Assembly: GCF_028475105.1 (NCBI RefSeq)
Contig: NZ_CP116936.1
Coordinates: forward strand, 6,385,501-6,449,500
DNA: 64,000 bases
Reading direction: 5' to 3'
From: Micromonospora sp. LH3U1
GTDB lineage: Bacteria; Actinomycetota; Actinomycetes; Mycobacteriales; Micromonosporaceae
Shown here: positions 35,954 through 45,176 of the stretch, piece after piece
How positions within the stretch are numbered: position 1 is the first letter of the stretch
Layout: every line of letters starts with the position of its first letter
Position numbers and translations under genes: made by a program
The notes under the pieces: model-generated
Seen by the model: only the letters and a program-made list of their open reading frames with translations
What the model was told of the DNA's origin: nothing
The model's database searches: none

Positions 35954-37669
35954 ATGAGCGAGCTGACTCAAGATCTGATGGACGGCCAGGAACTGGCCCC
36001 CACTGCCCCGGTTCGACCGGAGGCCCCCACGTTTGCCGCACTCGGCGCCCGTGCCGAGACCGTCGAGGCGCTGGCCGCGGCCGGCATCACCCGCGCCTTC
36101 GCCATCCAGGAATATGCGATCCCGATCGCGCTGCGCGGCGTCGACCTGATCGGTCAGGCGCCCACCGGCACCGGCAAGACCCTCGGCTTCGGCGTACCCC
36201 TGTTGGATCGGGTCTTCGCGCCGGGCGAGGGCAGCGACGGCGTCCCCCAGGCGCTGGTCGTCGTTCCCACCCGCGAGCTGGGCATCCAGGTCGCCAAGGA
36301 CCTGGCCGCCGCCGGCCGGACGCGCGGCGTCCGGGTGCTGCCGATCTACGGCGGCGTGGCGTACGAGCCGCAGATCGACGCGCTGCGCAAGGGCGTCGAG
36401 ATCCTCGTCGGCACCCCCGGCCGGCTCATGGACCTGCAGAAGCAGAAGCACCTCCGACTGGACCGGGTGCACGCACTCGTCCTCGACGAGGCCGACCGGA
36501 TGCTCGACCTAGGCTTCCTCGACGACGTCGAGAAGATCCTGGCGATGCTTCCGGAGGACCGGCAGACGATGCTCTTCTCGGCCACCATGCCGGACCCGAT
36601 CGTCACCCTGTCCCGGCGTTTCCTGCGCCAGCCGATGACGATCCACGCCGGGCACACCGCCGAGACCGGCCCGTCGCCGCAGACCCAGCAGTTGGTCTAC
36701 CGCACCCACTCGATGAACAAGGTCGAGGTGGTGGCGCGCATCCTCCAGGCGGAGGGGCGTGGGTTGACCATGATCTTCACCCGCACCAAGCGGGCCGCCG
36801 ACCGGGTCGCCGAGGACCTCGACTTCCGCGGGTTCGCGGTCGCCGCGGTGCACGGTGACCTCGGCCAGGGCGCCCGCGAGCGGGCGCTGCGGGCCTTCCG
36901 GGCCGGCAAGATCGACATCCTGGTCGCCACCGACGTGGCGGCCCGAGGGCTGGACGTCACCGGCGTCACCCACGTGATCAACTACGACTGCCCGGAAGAC
37001 CAGGACACCTACACCCACCGAATCGGTCGTACCGGCCGGGCCGGAGCGACGGGTGTCGCCGTGACCTTCGTCGACTGGGACGACATGCCGCGCTGGCGGA
37101 TCATCGACAAGACCCTCGGTCTGGAGATGCCGGAGCCGCCGGAGACGTACCACACGTCGCCGCACCTCTACACCGACCTGCACATCCCCACCGACATCAG
37201 CGGCACGCTGCCCACCGCCGAGCGCACCCGGGCCGGGTTGTCCGCCGAGGTCGAAGAGGACCTGGGTGGCACGACGCGTTCCCGCCGGGGCGACAGCGGT
37301 GGTCGGGGCGGTCCGCGACGCGGTGAAAGCCGCGGTGAGGGTCGAGGTGAAGGCCGGGGCGAGCGCCGTGGTCGGGGCGACGGCCGCCGCGACCGCTCCG
37401 ACGCCGGCACGCCGGCCGTCGCCGAGGCACCCGCGATCGCCGAGGCCGCCGACACCGCCGAGGAAGGCACCCGCACTCCGCGCCGCCGGCGTCGCCGCCG
37501 GGCCGGCGAGGCGGTCGCGGGCGAACCGACCGCCGTGATCTCCGCCGACACCGGCCCCACCGAGCCGGCTGCCGCGTCCGACGGCGAGCCGTCCAAGCCG
37601 CGCCGCCGCCGGCGCCGCCGTGGTGGCGGTTCCGACGCGGGTACGCCGGCCGAGGCGACCGCGGACTGA
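35954..37669 (+). CDS. DEAD-box RNA helicase with Arg/Gly-rich tail
   Basis: 571 residues. Motifs in order: Q-motif region FAIQEYAIP, motif I APTGTGKTLG, PTRELGIQ, GTPGRLMD, DEAD, SAT, IFTRTKRAADRV, ARGLDV and HRIGRTGRAG. The last 140 residues are an Arg/Gly- and Ala-rich tail typical of RNA-binding extensions in RhlE/DeaD-like actinomycete helicases. It probably remodels rRNA or mRNA, often under cold stress. ATG at 35954 (MSELTQDL) is favoured; an in-frame ATG at 35915 exists. The 5' leader of 300 bp may be regulatory. Confidence 0.93.
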   Translation: MSELTQDLMDGQELAPTAPVRPEAPTFAALGARAETVEALAAAGITRAFAIQEYAIPIALRGVDLIGQAPTGTGKTLGFGVPLLDRVFAPGEGSDGVPQALVVVPTRELGIQVAKDLAAAGRTRGVRVLPIYGGVAYEPQIDALRKGVEILVGTPGRLMDLQKQKHLRLDRVHALVLDEADRMLDLGFLDDVEKILAMLPEDRQTMLFSATMPDPIVTLSRRFLRQPMTIHAGHTAETGPSPQTQQLVYRTHSMNKVEVVARILQAEGRGLTMIFTRTKRAADRVAEDLDFRGFAVAAVHGDLGQGARERALRAFRAGKIDILVATDVAARGLDVTGVTHVINYDCPEDQDTYTHRIGRTGRAGATGVAVTFVDWDDMPRWRIIDKTLGLEMPEPPETYHTSPHLYTDLHIPTDISGTLPTAERTRAGLSAEVEEDLGGTTRSRRGDSGGRGGPRRGESRGEGRGEGRGERRGRGDGRRDRSDAGTPAVAEAPAIAEAADTAEEGTRTPRRRRRRRAGEAVAGEPTAVISADTGPTEPAAASDGEPSKPRRRRRRRGGGSDAGTPAEATAD

Positions 37670-37685
37670 TCACCAGCTACACCTG

Positions 37686-37722
37686 ACATCCCCCGCACCG
37701 CCTCGCGCGGTACGGGGGATGT
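37686..37722 (+). terminator. Strong terminator after the helicase gene
   Basis: ACATCCCCCG and CGGGGGATGT form a 10-bp stem with an inner ACCGC/GCGGT stem, followed by a pyrimidine-rich stretch. Confidence 0.8.
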
Positions 37723-37755
37723 TCCCTTCCCACCCCACCTGCCGAAGATGGAACG

Positions 37756-38916
37756 ATGCCGGAACCACTGGACGCCGCACTGACCGAGATCCGGGCGTTG
37801 CTGCTCGACCCCGCGCTGACCCGGGCGGTCGCCGCCGGACGTCGCCGCGGTCGCCGCCCCACCGTCGCTAGGGCCGAACTGCGGCCGGTGACGCTCAAGG
37901 CCGGACCCCGAATGCAGATCACCACGTCCGATGGCGCTCGCCCGTACACCCGCAACATCGCCTCCGGTCCCGAGGCCGCTGCGGCGGTCGACGAGCTGCT
38001 GGCCGAGCCGTTCGGCAACTGGCACGTGGAGACGTCCGCCGCGACGCTGCAACTGCGGGTGACCAAGTCCGGCGAGGCGCAGGTGCACCGGGCCGCCACG
38101 GCCCGTCCGGCGGTGACGCCCGGTGGGAATGACCGGACCAAGGAGTATCTGCTCGACCCCGGCGACCCGATCTTCGCGGAGATCGGCGGCTCGGCGGCCA
38201 AACGCCGCCAGGTGGACGCGTTCCTGCGTGCCCTGGCCGCGACCCTGCCCGACGAGCTGACCGGTCCGCTGCGGGTGGTGGATCTGGGCTGCGGCAACGC
38301 CTACCTGACGTTCGCGGCGTACCGCTATCTGACGAGTCGAGAGCTCGACGTCCACCTGGTCGGGGTGGACGTCCGGGAGGACCAGCGGCGGCGCAACAGT
38401 GAACTGGCGCAACGACTGGGCTGGGCCGACCGGATCAGCTTCGTGGCCGGCACGATCGCCGACGCTGTCGTCGAACCCGCCCCCGACCTGGTGCTGGCGC
38501 TGCACGCCTGCGACACGGCCACCGACGAGGCCCTGGCCCGCGCGGTGCGCTGGGAAGCCCGCTGGGTGCTGGCCGCCCCGTGCTGCCACCATGATCTGGC
38601 GAAGCAGCTCCGCGCCCACCCCGCCCCAGCCCCGTACGAGTTGCTGACCCGGCAGGGCATCCTCCGCGAGCGTTTTGCCGACGTGCTCACCGACGCGCTG
38701 CGCGCCGGGTTGCTGCGGGTGCACGGGTACCGGACCGAGGTGGTGGAGTTCGTGGACTCCCAGCACACGCCGCGTAACCTGCTGATCCGTGCCCGCCGTA
38801 CCGGCACCGGGGCGACCGAACCGCAGCGCGCGGAGTACCGCGAGTTGGTGGACCAGTGGCGGGTCACGCCCCGGCTGGAGACCCTGCTGGCCGCCGCCGA
38901 GGAATCCGCCTCCTAG
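37756..38916 (+). CDS. SAM-dependent methyltransferase
   Basis: 386 residues. The methyltransferase core sits in the C-terminal half: motif I VVDLGCGNAYLTFAA near residue 175, VGVDVREDQ, LVLALHACDTATDE and the unusual APCCHHDLAKQL. This CCHH pattern is seen in the Methyltransf_32-type family of predicted nucleic-acid methyltransferases. The N-terminal 120 residues form a separate basic domain. The target is not known. ATG start, 86 bp after the helicase and behind its terminator. Confidence 0.85.
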   Translation: MPEPLDAALTEIRALLLDPALTRAVAAGRRRGRRPTVARAELRPVTLKAGPRMQITTSDGARPYTRNIASGPEAAAAVDELLAEPFGNWHVETSAATLQLRVTKSGEAQVHRAATARPAVTPGGNDRTKEYLLDPGDPIFAEIGGSAAKRRQVDAFLRALAATLPDELTGPLRVVDLGCGNAYLTFAAYRYLTSRELDVHLVGVDVREDQRRRNSELAQRLGWADRISFVAGTIADAVVEPAPDLVLALHACDTATDEALARAVRWEARWVLAAPCCHHDLAKQLRAHPAPAPYELLTRQGILRERFADVLTDALRAGLLRVHGYRTEVVEFVDSQHTPRNLLIRARRTGTGATEPQRAEYRELVDQWRVTPRLETLLAAAEESAS

Positions 38917-39123
38917 CGACCAGCAGTCGGGACGGGCACCGAGCTTAGTGGAAGAACGATGGTGATCGCTCGATGCCTTGTCGGTCGGTACGCGTACTGC
39001 CGGAGAAAAAGTCTCGTCAACGGGACAGTTTGTGCGGTCAGTCAATTGTTTCCGGGCCTGGGCGTACTACCCTCGGAAGGCGCATCGTCCCGGTGCTCCG
39101 GCAAGGGGGAAAGACACACAGGG

Positions 39124-39540
39124 ATGGGATCCGCCGACGTATCACCGCAGATGGCCTTCGCCCGCTTCGTCCGGCGCGCCATCGATGACGCTCGCGACGA
39201 ACGTGGTTGGACCGTGACCGATCTTGCCTCGCACACGGGCGTGGGTCGTTCCACCGTGTTCCGCTGGCTGGCCGGGGACTGGCAGGATTATCCCGAGTTG
39301 GCCAAGGTTCGGGGCTTCTGCGCGGCACTGGATCTGCCGGTGGCCGCCGCGTTCCGGGCGCTCGGGCTGCCCGACGCTGGCCCCGCGCCCCGTCGGCGCC
39401 ACGACGACGGCCCGGTCGAGGCGGACGTCCGGGCCATCCTGGACCGGCTGGCCGATCCCACGGTCCCCGCCGAGGAGAAGCACCACATCCGCGACCTGCT
39501 CCGCTACCTGGCCCGCCGCCCCATCCGCCGCGCCGGCTAA
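39124..39540 (+). CDS. XRE-type helix-turn-helix regulator
   Basis: 138 residues. The helix-turn-helix is WTVTDLASHTGVGRSTVFRWLAG within the first 60 residues (core TDLASHTGVGRSTVFRW); the rest is an acidic/basic tail without a known domain. AAGGGGGAAA upstream supports the ATG at 39124. The 207 bp before it has an AT-richer patch around TCAATTGTTT that may contain the promoter. Role unknown. Confidence 0.85.
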   Translation: MGSADVSPQMAFARFVRRAIDDARDERGWTVTDLASHTGVGRSTVFRWLAGDWQDYPELAKVRGFCAALDLPVAAAFRALGLPDAGPAPRRRHDDGPVEADVRAILDRLADPTVPAEEKHHIRDLLRYLARRPIRRAG

Positions 39541-39566
39541 CCCCCCACCCCCACCCCCACCCCCGC

Positions 39567-39631
39567 GCGTTGATCATGAAGTTATTGCCTCGACACGCCG
39601 CTGGCAGAGGCAATAACTTCATGATCAACGC
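39567..39631. terminator. Long-arm hairpin between convergent genes (GATC-hairpin class)
   Basis: Perfect 25-bp arms (core GTTGATCATGAAGTTATTG) around a 15-nt loop. It separates the XRE gene and the membrane-anchored His-rich protein gene, which converge. Its stem is far less GC-rich than its surroundings. Confidence 0.8.
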
Positions 39632-39673
39632 AGTCTTACGCCTGGGCGGGCCGCTGGGCTAGGGGGAGGTTGG

Positions 39674-40621
39674 TCAGGGGACGGTGAGGGTGAATTCGGC
39701 GGTGTGGACGGCGGCTCCTACCTGGAAGTCGAGGTAGAGGCGGTAGCGGCCTGGGCCGGGGGTGGTCAGCCAGAACTTGACCTGACCGTCCACCAGTTCC
39801 GGCTCCGGGTGCACGTGCAGGTAGCCGAGGTCGCCCTCGCGCAACGCCACCAGGTGCCCGTACGCCCCGAGGTAACGCTCCAGCGGGGCGGCGCCGCCAA
39901 CGCCGTCGACCCGGAAGGTCAGCGGCACGGTCGCCCCGGCCTGCGGAGTGCCCTGGTAGCCGACGGTGAACCCGTCCACGGTCGTCGAGGTGGCCGGACC
40001 CGGCAGCGAACGGGGCTGATAGCCGCCCGGCGCGACCAGGTCCGTGCCGAGGGTCACCGCGGTCTGCGCGCCGTTGTCGGCGACGACGGTGAAGTCGGCG
40101 TACGCGCGCCAGACGCCGGGCTCCGCGAGGGTCAACGGCACCGACCAGGTGCCGTCCGCCGCCATGGTGGGATGCAGGTGCTGGTAGCCGCTCAGGTCCC
40201 GGCGGACGACGATGAGGTGCATCGGCTTGTCGTGCACGACGGCGAAGCGGGTGACCGGCCGACGCTGCACGTCGCGCACCTGGAAGCGGAGCTGACCGGG
40301 ATGATTGGCCACGAACTCGGTGGCCAGGGGGGCCAGGGTGAACCCGGCTGAGCTGACCGCCAGACCGCCCGGCTCGGTGGCTGCGCCCTGATCGGCGCCC
40401 GTGGCGGTGCCGTGGTTGTGCGGCCCGATGCCCGGTGGGTCGGTGTGCTCGGCCGCCAACGACGGGCTGCCGGTGGTGGCGGCACCGTCGGCGTTCAGCC
40501 GGCCGAGGCCGAAGCCCAGCAGCACCGCCAGCACCAGCCCGCCGACCACCAGCGCCAGCCGGAGCGTGCTCCGGTCCGGCGCGGCGGAGATCTGGTCAGG
40601 CACCGCCGGCGCCCAGCGCAT
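39674..40621 (-). CDS. Membrane-anchored extracytoplasmic protein, His-rich motifs (possible metal binding)
   Basis: 315 residues. One N-terminal helix (about 22-42) anchors a mostly beta extracytoplasmic part. Motifs HDKPMHLIVVRRDLSGYQHL, then HP, and later YGHLVAL and YLHVHPEP are repeated Met/His clusters like those in copper-related secreted proteins; metal binding is inference. The ATG at 40621 has GAGG 10 nt upstream; an in-frame GTG at 40603 is the alternative. A tiny upstream ORF overlaps the start. Confidence 0.75.
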   Translation of the reverse strand: MRWAPAVPDQISAAPDRSTLRLALVVGGLVLAVLLGFGLGRLNADGAATTGSPSLAAEHTDPPGIGPHNHGTATGADQGAATEPGGLAVSSAGFTLAPLATEFVANHPGQLRFQVRDVQRRPVTRFAVVHDKPMHLIVVRRDLSGYQHLHPTMAADGTWSVPLTLAEPGVWRAYADFTVVADNGAQTAVTLGTDLVAPGGYQPRSLPGPATSTTVDGFTVGYQGTPQAGATVPLTFRVDGVGGAAPLERYLGAYGHLVALREGDLGYLHVHPEPELVDGQVKFWLTTPGPGRYRLYLDFQVGAAVHTAEFTLTVP

Positions 40622-40691
40622 AGCCGGCCTCGTCGACGGCGGTCGTGCCCATGACGGCGTCGGCGCGGGTGACAGGCGGCTGGTCGGTCAT
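40596..40691 (-). CDS. Possible 31-residue small protein
   Basis: A short frame (MTDQPPVTRADAVMGTTAVD...) that overlaps the start of the next gene by 26 bp. The ATG lacks a good ribosome site (GGGCGG only). It might be a leader peptide coupled to the membrane protein. No recognised family. Confidence 0.25.
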   Translation of the reverse strand: MTDQPPVTRADAVMGTTAVDEAGYALGAGGA

Positions 40692-40825
40692 GCCGCCCAC
40701 GGTACCGCCGCGTCGTGCCACTTTAGGCCGACGCCCGGACGGCGTGGCGCCCGTCGCATTCAGCGGCGCCCGGGAACTTTCCGCCCGACCGGACGCAGAC
40801 AGCACCGTAAAGACGAGCGCGCGAC

Positions 40826-40920
40826 CAACCGCCGCGAACGGCAGCAGACCAACCGGCGAACCGCCCCGACCACCGCGAACGCCAGACCAACCGACCTACC
40901 GGTCCGACCACCGCGAACGG
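40826..40920. repeat. Imperfect short tandem repeats downstream of recQ
   Basis: Repeated words GACCACCGCGAACG (twice), a close variant CCGCCGCGAACGGCAG, and AGACCAACCG (twice) alternate over about 95 bp. The whole gap 40692-40927 contains no gene that I can support. The region follows the recQ stop and may simply be decayed sequence or a terminator substitute. Confidence 0.5.
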
Positions 40921-40927
40921 GAGTGGG

Positions 40928-43060
40928 TCAGCCGGCCACGGCGAGGGCGAGCGGGAGCACGTCGGCCGCGCCGGCCCGGCGCAGTGCCCGGGCCACCAGC
41001 GTCATCGTCCAGCCCGAGTCGATCAGGTCGTCGACGAGCAGCACCGGGCCGTCCAGGCCAGCCAGGGCGTCGGCCAGGTCGGCCGGCACGGTGAAGGTGT
41101 CGTGCAGCGCGCGTACCCGCTGGGCGCTGTTGCCACGCGGCCCGGCTGGGCCGCCCGGACCGGCCGGGGTGACCTCACCGAGCAGCGGCAGCCGGCCCAC
41201 TGCGGCGATCCGCTCGGCGAGCGAGCCGACCAGCCGGGGCCGTCGCCGGGAACCGACCGCGACCACCCCCACCGGCCGGCGGGGCCACGGGGCGTCGCCG
41301 TGCGCCCACGCCTTGAGCACCTCCACCACCGCGCCGGCGACGTCGTCGGGCACCGGTGCGTCCGGCGCTTCCGGGCCGACGAGGTCGCGCAGCCGGCCAC
41401 CCCAACCCAGGTCGGAGAGGCGCCCGACGGCACGGCCCGGCAGCGCCTGCTCCGCGGGGGCGATCCGGCCCTTGAGGGGTACGCCCACCGCGTCGAGCCC
41501 GGTCGGCCAGAGCTTCTTCGGCGCGATCTCCACGCCGGGTCGACCCAGGAAGGTCTGCGCGGCGGTGAGCGCGGCCGTCGACACGTCGGCGGCGAAGAGT
41601 GGGTCGGCGCACCTGTCGCACCGGCCGCAGTCGGCCGCCCCGGTGTCGTCCAGACACTCCCGTAGATACCGCATCCGGCAGTCGGACGTGGTCGCGTACT
41701 CCCGCATGGCCTGTTGCTCGACGGTGCGTGCCTCGGCGACGCGGCGCAAGCGGGTCTCGTCGTAGACCCAGTGCTCGCCGGTGGCGAGCCAACCACCGCG
41801 CACCCGGCGGACCGCGCCGTCCACGTCGAGCACCTTGAGCATCAGCTCCAACCGGGCCCGGCGCAGGTCGACAAGTGGTTCGAGGGCCTGGGTGGAGAGC
41901 GGGCGGTCGGTGTGCAGGGCGGCCAGTACGGCCCGGACCTGCTGCTCCGGTGGGAACGCCAGCGAGGCGAAGTAGCGCCAGATCGCGGCGTCCTCGACGC
42001 CGGGCAGCAGCAGCACCTCCGCGTGCTCGACGGCGCGGCCGGCGCGGCCGACCTGCTGGTAGTACGCGATCGGCGAGGGCGGCGCGCCGAGGTGGACGAC
42101 GAAGCCCAGGTCGGGTTTGTCGAAGCCCATGCCGAGCGCGCTGGTGGCGACCAACGCCTTGATCTTGTTGTCGAGGAGGTCCTGCTCGGCCGCGCGCCGG
42201 TCGGCGTCGTCGGACTGCCCGGTGTACGAGGCCACCGGGTAACCCCGGGAGCGCAGGAACTCGGCCGCCTCCCCCGCTGCCGCCACGGTCAGCGTGTAGA
42301 CGATGCCCGAGCCGGGCAGTTGGTCCAGGTGGTCGGCGAGCCAGGCCAGCCGGTGCGCCGGGCTGGGCAGGTCGAGCACCCCGAGACGCAGCGACTCGCG
42401 GTCCAGGGTGCCGCGCAGGATGAGGGCGTCGCCCAACTGTTCCGCCACGTCCTGGGTGACCCGGGCGTTGGCGGTGGCGGTGGTGGCCAGCACGGGGGTG
42501 CGGTCGGGCAACTCGGCGAGGAACGTCCGCAGCCGCCGGTAGTCCGGCCGGAAGTCGTGCCCCCAGTCGGAGACGCAGTGCGCCTCGTCGACCACCAGCA
42601 GCCCGGTGGTCGCGGCCAGTTTCGGCAGCACACCGTCGCGGAAGTCCGGGTTGTTGAGCCGCTCCGGGCTGATCAGGAGCACGTCCACCGCTCCGGTCTG
42701 GATCTCGGCGGTGATCTCGTCCCACTCGTCGAGGTTCGCCGAGTTGATCGTGCGGGCTCGGATGCCGGCCCGGGCGGCCGCCTCGACCTGGTTGCGCATC
42801 AGCGCCAGCAGCGGCGACACGATGACGGTCGGGCCGGCCTGGTGGCCCTGCTCGCGGTCTCGGAGCAGGGCGGTGGCGACGAAGTACACGGCCGACTTGC
42901 CCCAACCGGTCCGCTGTACGCAGAGCACCCGCCGCCGGTCGACGACAAGCGCCTCGATTGCCCGCCACTGATCCTCGCGCAGCCGGGCGTGGTCACCGGC
43001 CAGCCGGCGCAGCACCGCCTCGGCCCGCTCCCGTACCGCCGCCCGCTCTGCTGTCTCCAC
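40928..43060 (-). CDS. RecQ-type DNA helicase fused to a phosphoribosyltransferase-like domain
   Basis: 710 residues. Helicase motifs: Walker A QRTGWGKSAVYF, motif II DEAHCVSDWGHDFRPDY, ATTATAN and GRAGR near QQVGRAGRAVEH. A RecQ zinc region is seen in CRMRYLRECLDDTGAADCGR followed by CDRC. The last 180 residues differ from E. coli RecQ and end with PVLLVDDLIDSGWTMTLVAR, which matches the PRPP-loop motif of type I phosphoribosyltransferases (VLLVDD..xTGxT, with Ser for the first Thr). Fusion of this kind suggests a link of DNA unwinding to nucleotide metabolism, or a non-enzymatic binding use. Confidence 0.88.
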   Translation of the reverse strand: METAERAAVRERAEAVLRRLAGDHARLREDQWRAIEALVVDRRRVLCVQRTGWGKSAVYFVATALLRDREQGHQAGPTVIVSPLLALMRNQVEAAARAGIRARTINSANLDEWDEITAEIQTGAVDVLLISPERLNNPDFRDGVLPKLAATTGLLVVDEAHCVSDWGHDFRPDYRRLRTFLAELPDRTPVLATTATANARVTQDVAEQLGDALILRGTLDRESLRLGVLDLPSPAHRLAWLADHLDQLPGSGIVYTLTVAAAGEAAEFLRSRGYPVASYTGQSDDADRRAAEQDLLDNKIKALVATSALGMGFDKPDLGFVVHLGAPPSPIAYYQQVGRAGRAVEHAEVLLLPGVEDAAIWRYFASLAFPPEQQVRAVLAALHTDRPLSTQALEPLVDLRRARLELMLKVLDVDGAVRRVRGGWLATGEHWVYDETRLRRVAEARTVEQQAMREYATTSDCRMRYLRECLDDTGAADCGRCDRCADPLFAADVSTAALTAAQTFLGRPGVEIAPKKLWPTGLDAVGVPLKGRIAPAEQALPGRAVGRLSDLGWGGRLRDLVGPEAPDAPVPDDVAGAVVEVLKAWAHGDAPWPRRPVGVVAVGSRRRPRLVGSLAERIAAVGRLPLLGEVTPAGPGGPAGPRGNSAQRVRALHDTFTVPADLADALAGLDGPVLLVDDLIDSGWTMTLVARALRRAGAADVLPLALAVAG

Positions 43061-43088
43061 CCGGCATTTCTACCAGCGCCGTACGTCG

Positions 43089-43162
43089 TTCCCCTGTTGA
43101 TCAAGAGGTTTGCGTCATGATCCGGGCAGATCCTGACCGAAACCTCTTGATCAACAGGGGAA
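43089..43162 (-). terminator. Long-arm hairpin after livM (GATC-hairpin class)
   Basis: Perfect 23-bp arms (core CCCCTGTTGATCAAGAGGTTT, shown in part as TGTTGATCAAGAGG) around 28 nt that pair imperfectly. It lies between the livM stop and the recQ start, so it probably ends the liv operon transcript. Confidence 0.75.
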
Positions 43163-43176
43163 GACAACAGGAGGCG

Positions 43177-44289
43177 TCAGGTGCGGGGGGTTCGGAGGGA
43201 TCGGGTTAGGTGGGACAGGCGGGGGGCCAGGCTGGTCAGGCCTCCTGGGAAGAAGTAGACGGCCAGGATGAACACCGTGCCCAGGACGAACAGGGGCTGG
43301 CTCAGCGGGCGGCTGAGGACGGCCGGCAGGTTGTCGACCGCGTCGCTCGCGCCGAAGGCGGTGAGCCGGTGGTCCAGGTACATGTAGAGGACGCCGCCGA
43401 GCACCGGCCCCCACCGGGTGCCCGGCCCGCCGAGCACCACCATGACCAGCAGCGACAGGGTCAGCTCGGAGGACGTGATGTGCGGCGACGCGCCGCCGAC
43501 GATCAGGACGTAGACCACCCCGCCCGCCGACGCCAGCCCGCCGGCCAGGGTGAACGCGACCAACTTGTAGCGGTACGGGTCCAACCCGAGCACGCCGATC
43601 CGCCGCTCGTCGTCGCGCAGCCCGGCGAGCACCCGCCCGGTCGGCGAACCGCTCACCCGGTGCACCACGAAGACCACAAGCGTCAGGTACGCCAGCGCCA
43701 GCCAGTACAGGTTGACCGTGTTCGTCACCCCCACCAGCCCGGCGGGCAGCCCGGACACGTCCAGTGGCAGGCCCTCCTCGCCGCCGGTGAGCCCACCGAA
43801 GTCCCGCGCGACCAGGATCGCCCCGACCTGGGCGAACGCCAACGTGACCATGGCGAACGCGATGCCCACGGTCCGTAGCGCCACCGCGCCGAGCAGCGCG
43901 GCGAGGATCGTGCCGCCGGTGATGGTCAGCAGCGCCGCCTGCCACAGCGGCAGGCCAGCCCGGGTGACCAGGATGTCGGTGCCGTACACGCCGGCGGCGA
44001 AATAGAGCGCGTGCCCGAAGGAGAGCATCCCGGTCCGACCGAAGAGCAGGTCGTACCCGGCGGCCAGCCCGCCGAAGATCAGGCAGATGGCGAGCAGTTG
44101 CAGGGTGCCGGGTGAGTTGACCGGCCCCTCGAAGATCCCCGGCAGGGAGATCGTCGAGTACGGCAGGATCACGAGGACGGCCAGCGCGACAAGCGGCAGG
44201 AACGGGCGGACTTGGTGCCACCGCCCCCGCTGCGGGGTCAACTCGGCGGGTACCTGCGCGGGAGGCGCGTCGACCACGGAGTTCGTCAT
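43177..44289 (-). CDS. livM: Branched-chain amino acid-type ABC transporter permease (LivM)
   Basis: 370 residues with about nine to ten hydrophobic helices. The conserved permease loop is seen in GRTGMLSFGHALYFAAGVYG and the EAA-like region with GLRDDERRIGVLGLDPYRYK. It forms the transmembrane pore with LivH. The ATG overlaps the livH stop (ATGA). Last gene of the five-gene operon. Confidence 0.92.
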   Translation of the reverse strand: MTNSVVDAPPAQVPAELTPQRGRWHQVRPFLPLVALAVLVILPYSTISLPGIFEGPVNSPGTLQLLAICLIFGGLAAGYDLLFGRTGMLSFGHALYFAAGVYGTDILVTRAGLPLWQAALLTITGGTILAALLGAVALRTVGIAFAMVTLAFAQVGAILVARDFGGLTGGEEGLPLDVSGLPAGLVGVTNTVNLYWLALAYLTLVVFVVHRVSGSPTGRVLAGLRDDERRIGVLGLDPYRYKLVAFTLAGGLASAGGVVYVLIVGGASPHITSSELTLSLLVMVVLGGPGTRWGPVLGGVLYMYLDHRLTAFGASDAVDNLPAVLSRPLSQPLFVLGTVFILAVYFFPGGLTSLAPRLSHLTRSLRTPRT

Positions 44290-45176
44290 GCCGTTGCCAC
44301 CTTTCCGGCGATGCCCTGCGGGCGCAGCAGCAGCACCACGGCCAGCAGCCCGACCACGCAGATGTCGCCGAGCCCGGACGTGCCGTAGTAGTTGACGAAC
44401 TGTTGCACCAGCCCGACCACGACCGCCGCGTACGCGGAGCCGACCACCGAGCCCATCCCGCCGATCACCACCACGATGAACGCGAAGATCAGCAGCGAGC
44501 CGCCCTGCCCGGGCGAGACCGTGCCGAAGTAGACCCCACCGAGCGCACCGGCGAGCGCGGCAGCCGCCCCACCGATCGCGAAGACCAGCGTGAACGCCTT
44601 GCGCACGTCGATGCCGAGCGCCGTCACCATCTCCCGGTTCTCCACCCCGGCCCGGATCACCAGGCCGTACCGGGTCCAGCGCAGGAACGCCAGGATCGCG
44701 CCGAGCACCAGCACCGCCGCGAGGATCAGCAGCAGGCCCCCGTTGGGCACCTGCGCGCCGAGGATCCCGGTCACCTGCCGGGTCCAGTCCGGACGCGGGA
44801 ACGGCCGGGCGTCCGCACCCCAGGTGGCCTGTAGGAGCGCCACCCCGGCCAGGGACAGACCGACGGTGACCAGCACCTGTTCGATGGTGCGGGAGTAGAG
44901 CGGGCGGATCAGCACCAGCTCGACCAGGATCGCCACCAGCGTGCCGGCAGCCACCCCGAAGGCGACCGCGATCACGAAACCGAACCCGTCACCGCCGGCA
45001 CCCGGCAGGTTTTCCGCCGCCCACCAGGTCCCGTACGCGCCCACGCCGAGGAACAGCCCGTGCGCGAAGTTGAGCACGTCGGCCAGGCCGAAGACCAGGG
45101 ACAGGCCGGAGGCGACCAGGAAGTACAGCGCCGCCAGGCCGAGCCCGGTCAACGTCAACAGGATCACGGTGCCCAT
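44286..45176 (-). CDS. livH: Branched-chain amino acid-type ABC transporter permease (LivH)
   Basis: 296 residues with eight helices. Conserved features are LVFGLADVLNFAHGLFLGVG near the N-terminus and the cytoplasmic loop VIRAGVENREMVTALGIDVR, which contacts the ATPases. Its start shares an A with the livF stop (TGATG). Confidence 0.93.
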   Translation of the reverse strand: MGTVILLTLTGLGLAALYFLVASGLSLVFGLADVLNFAHGLFLGVGAYGTWWAAENLPGAGGDGFGFVIAVAFGVAAGTLVAILVELVLIRPLYSRTIEQVLVTVGLSLAGVALLQATWGADARPFPRPDWTRQVTGILGAQVPNGGLLLILAAVLVLGAILAFLRWTRYGLVIRAGVENREMVTALGIDVRKAFTLVFAIGGAAAALAGALGGVYFGTVSPGQGGSLLIFAFIVVVIGGMGSVVGSAYAAVVVGLVQQFVNYYGTSGLGDICVVGLLAVVLLLRPQGIAGKVATA

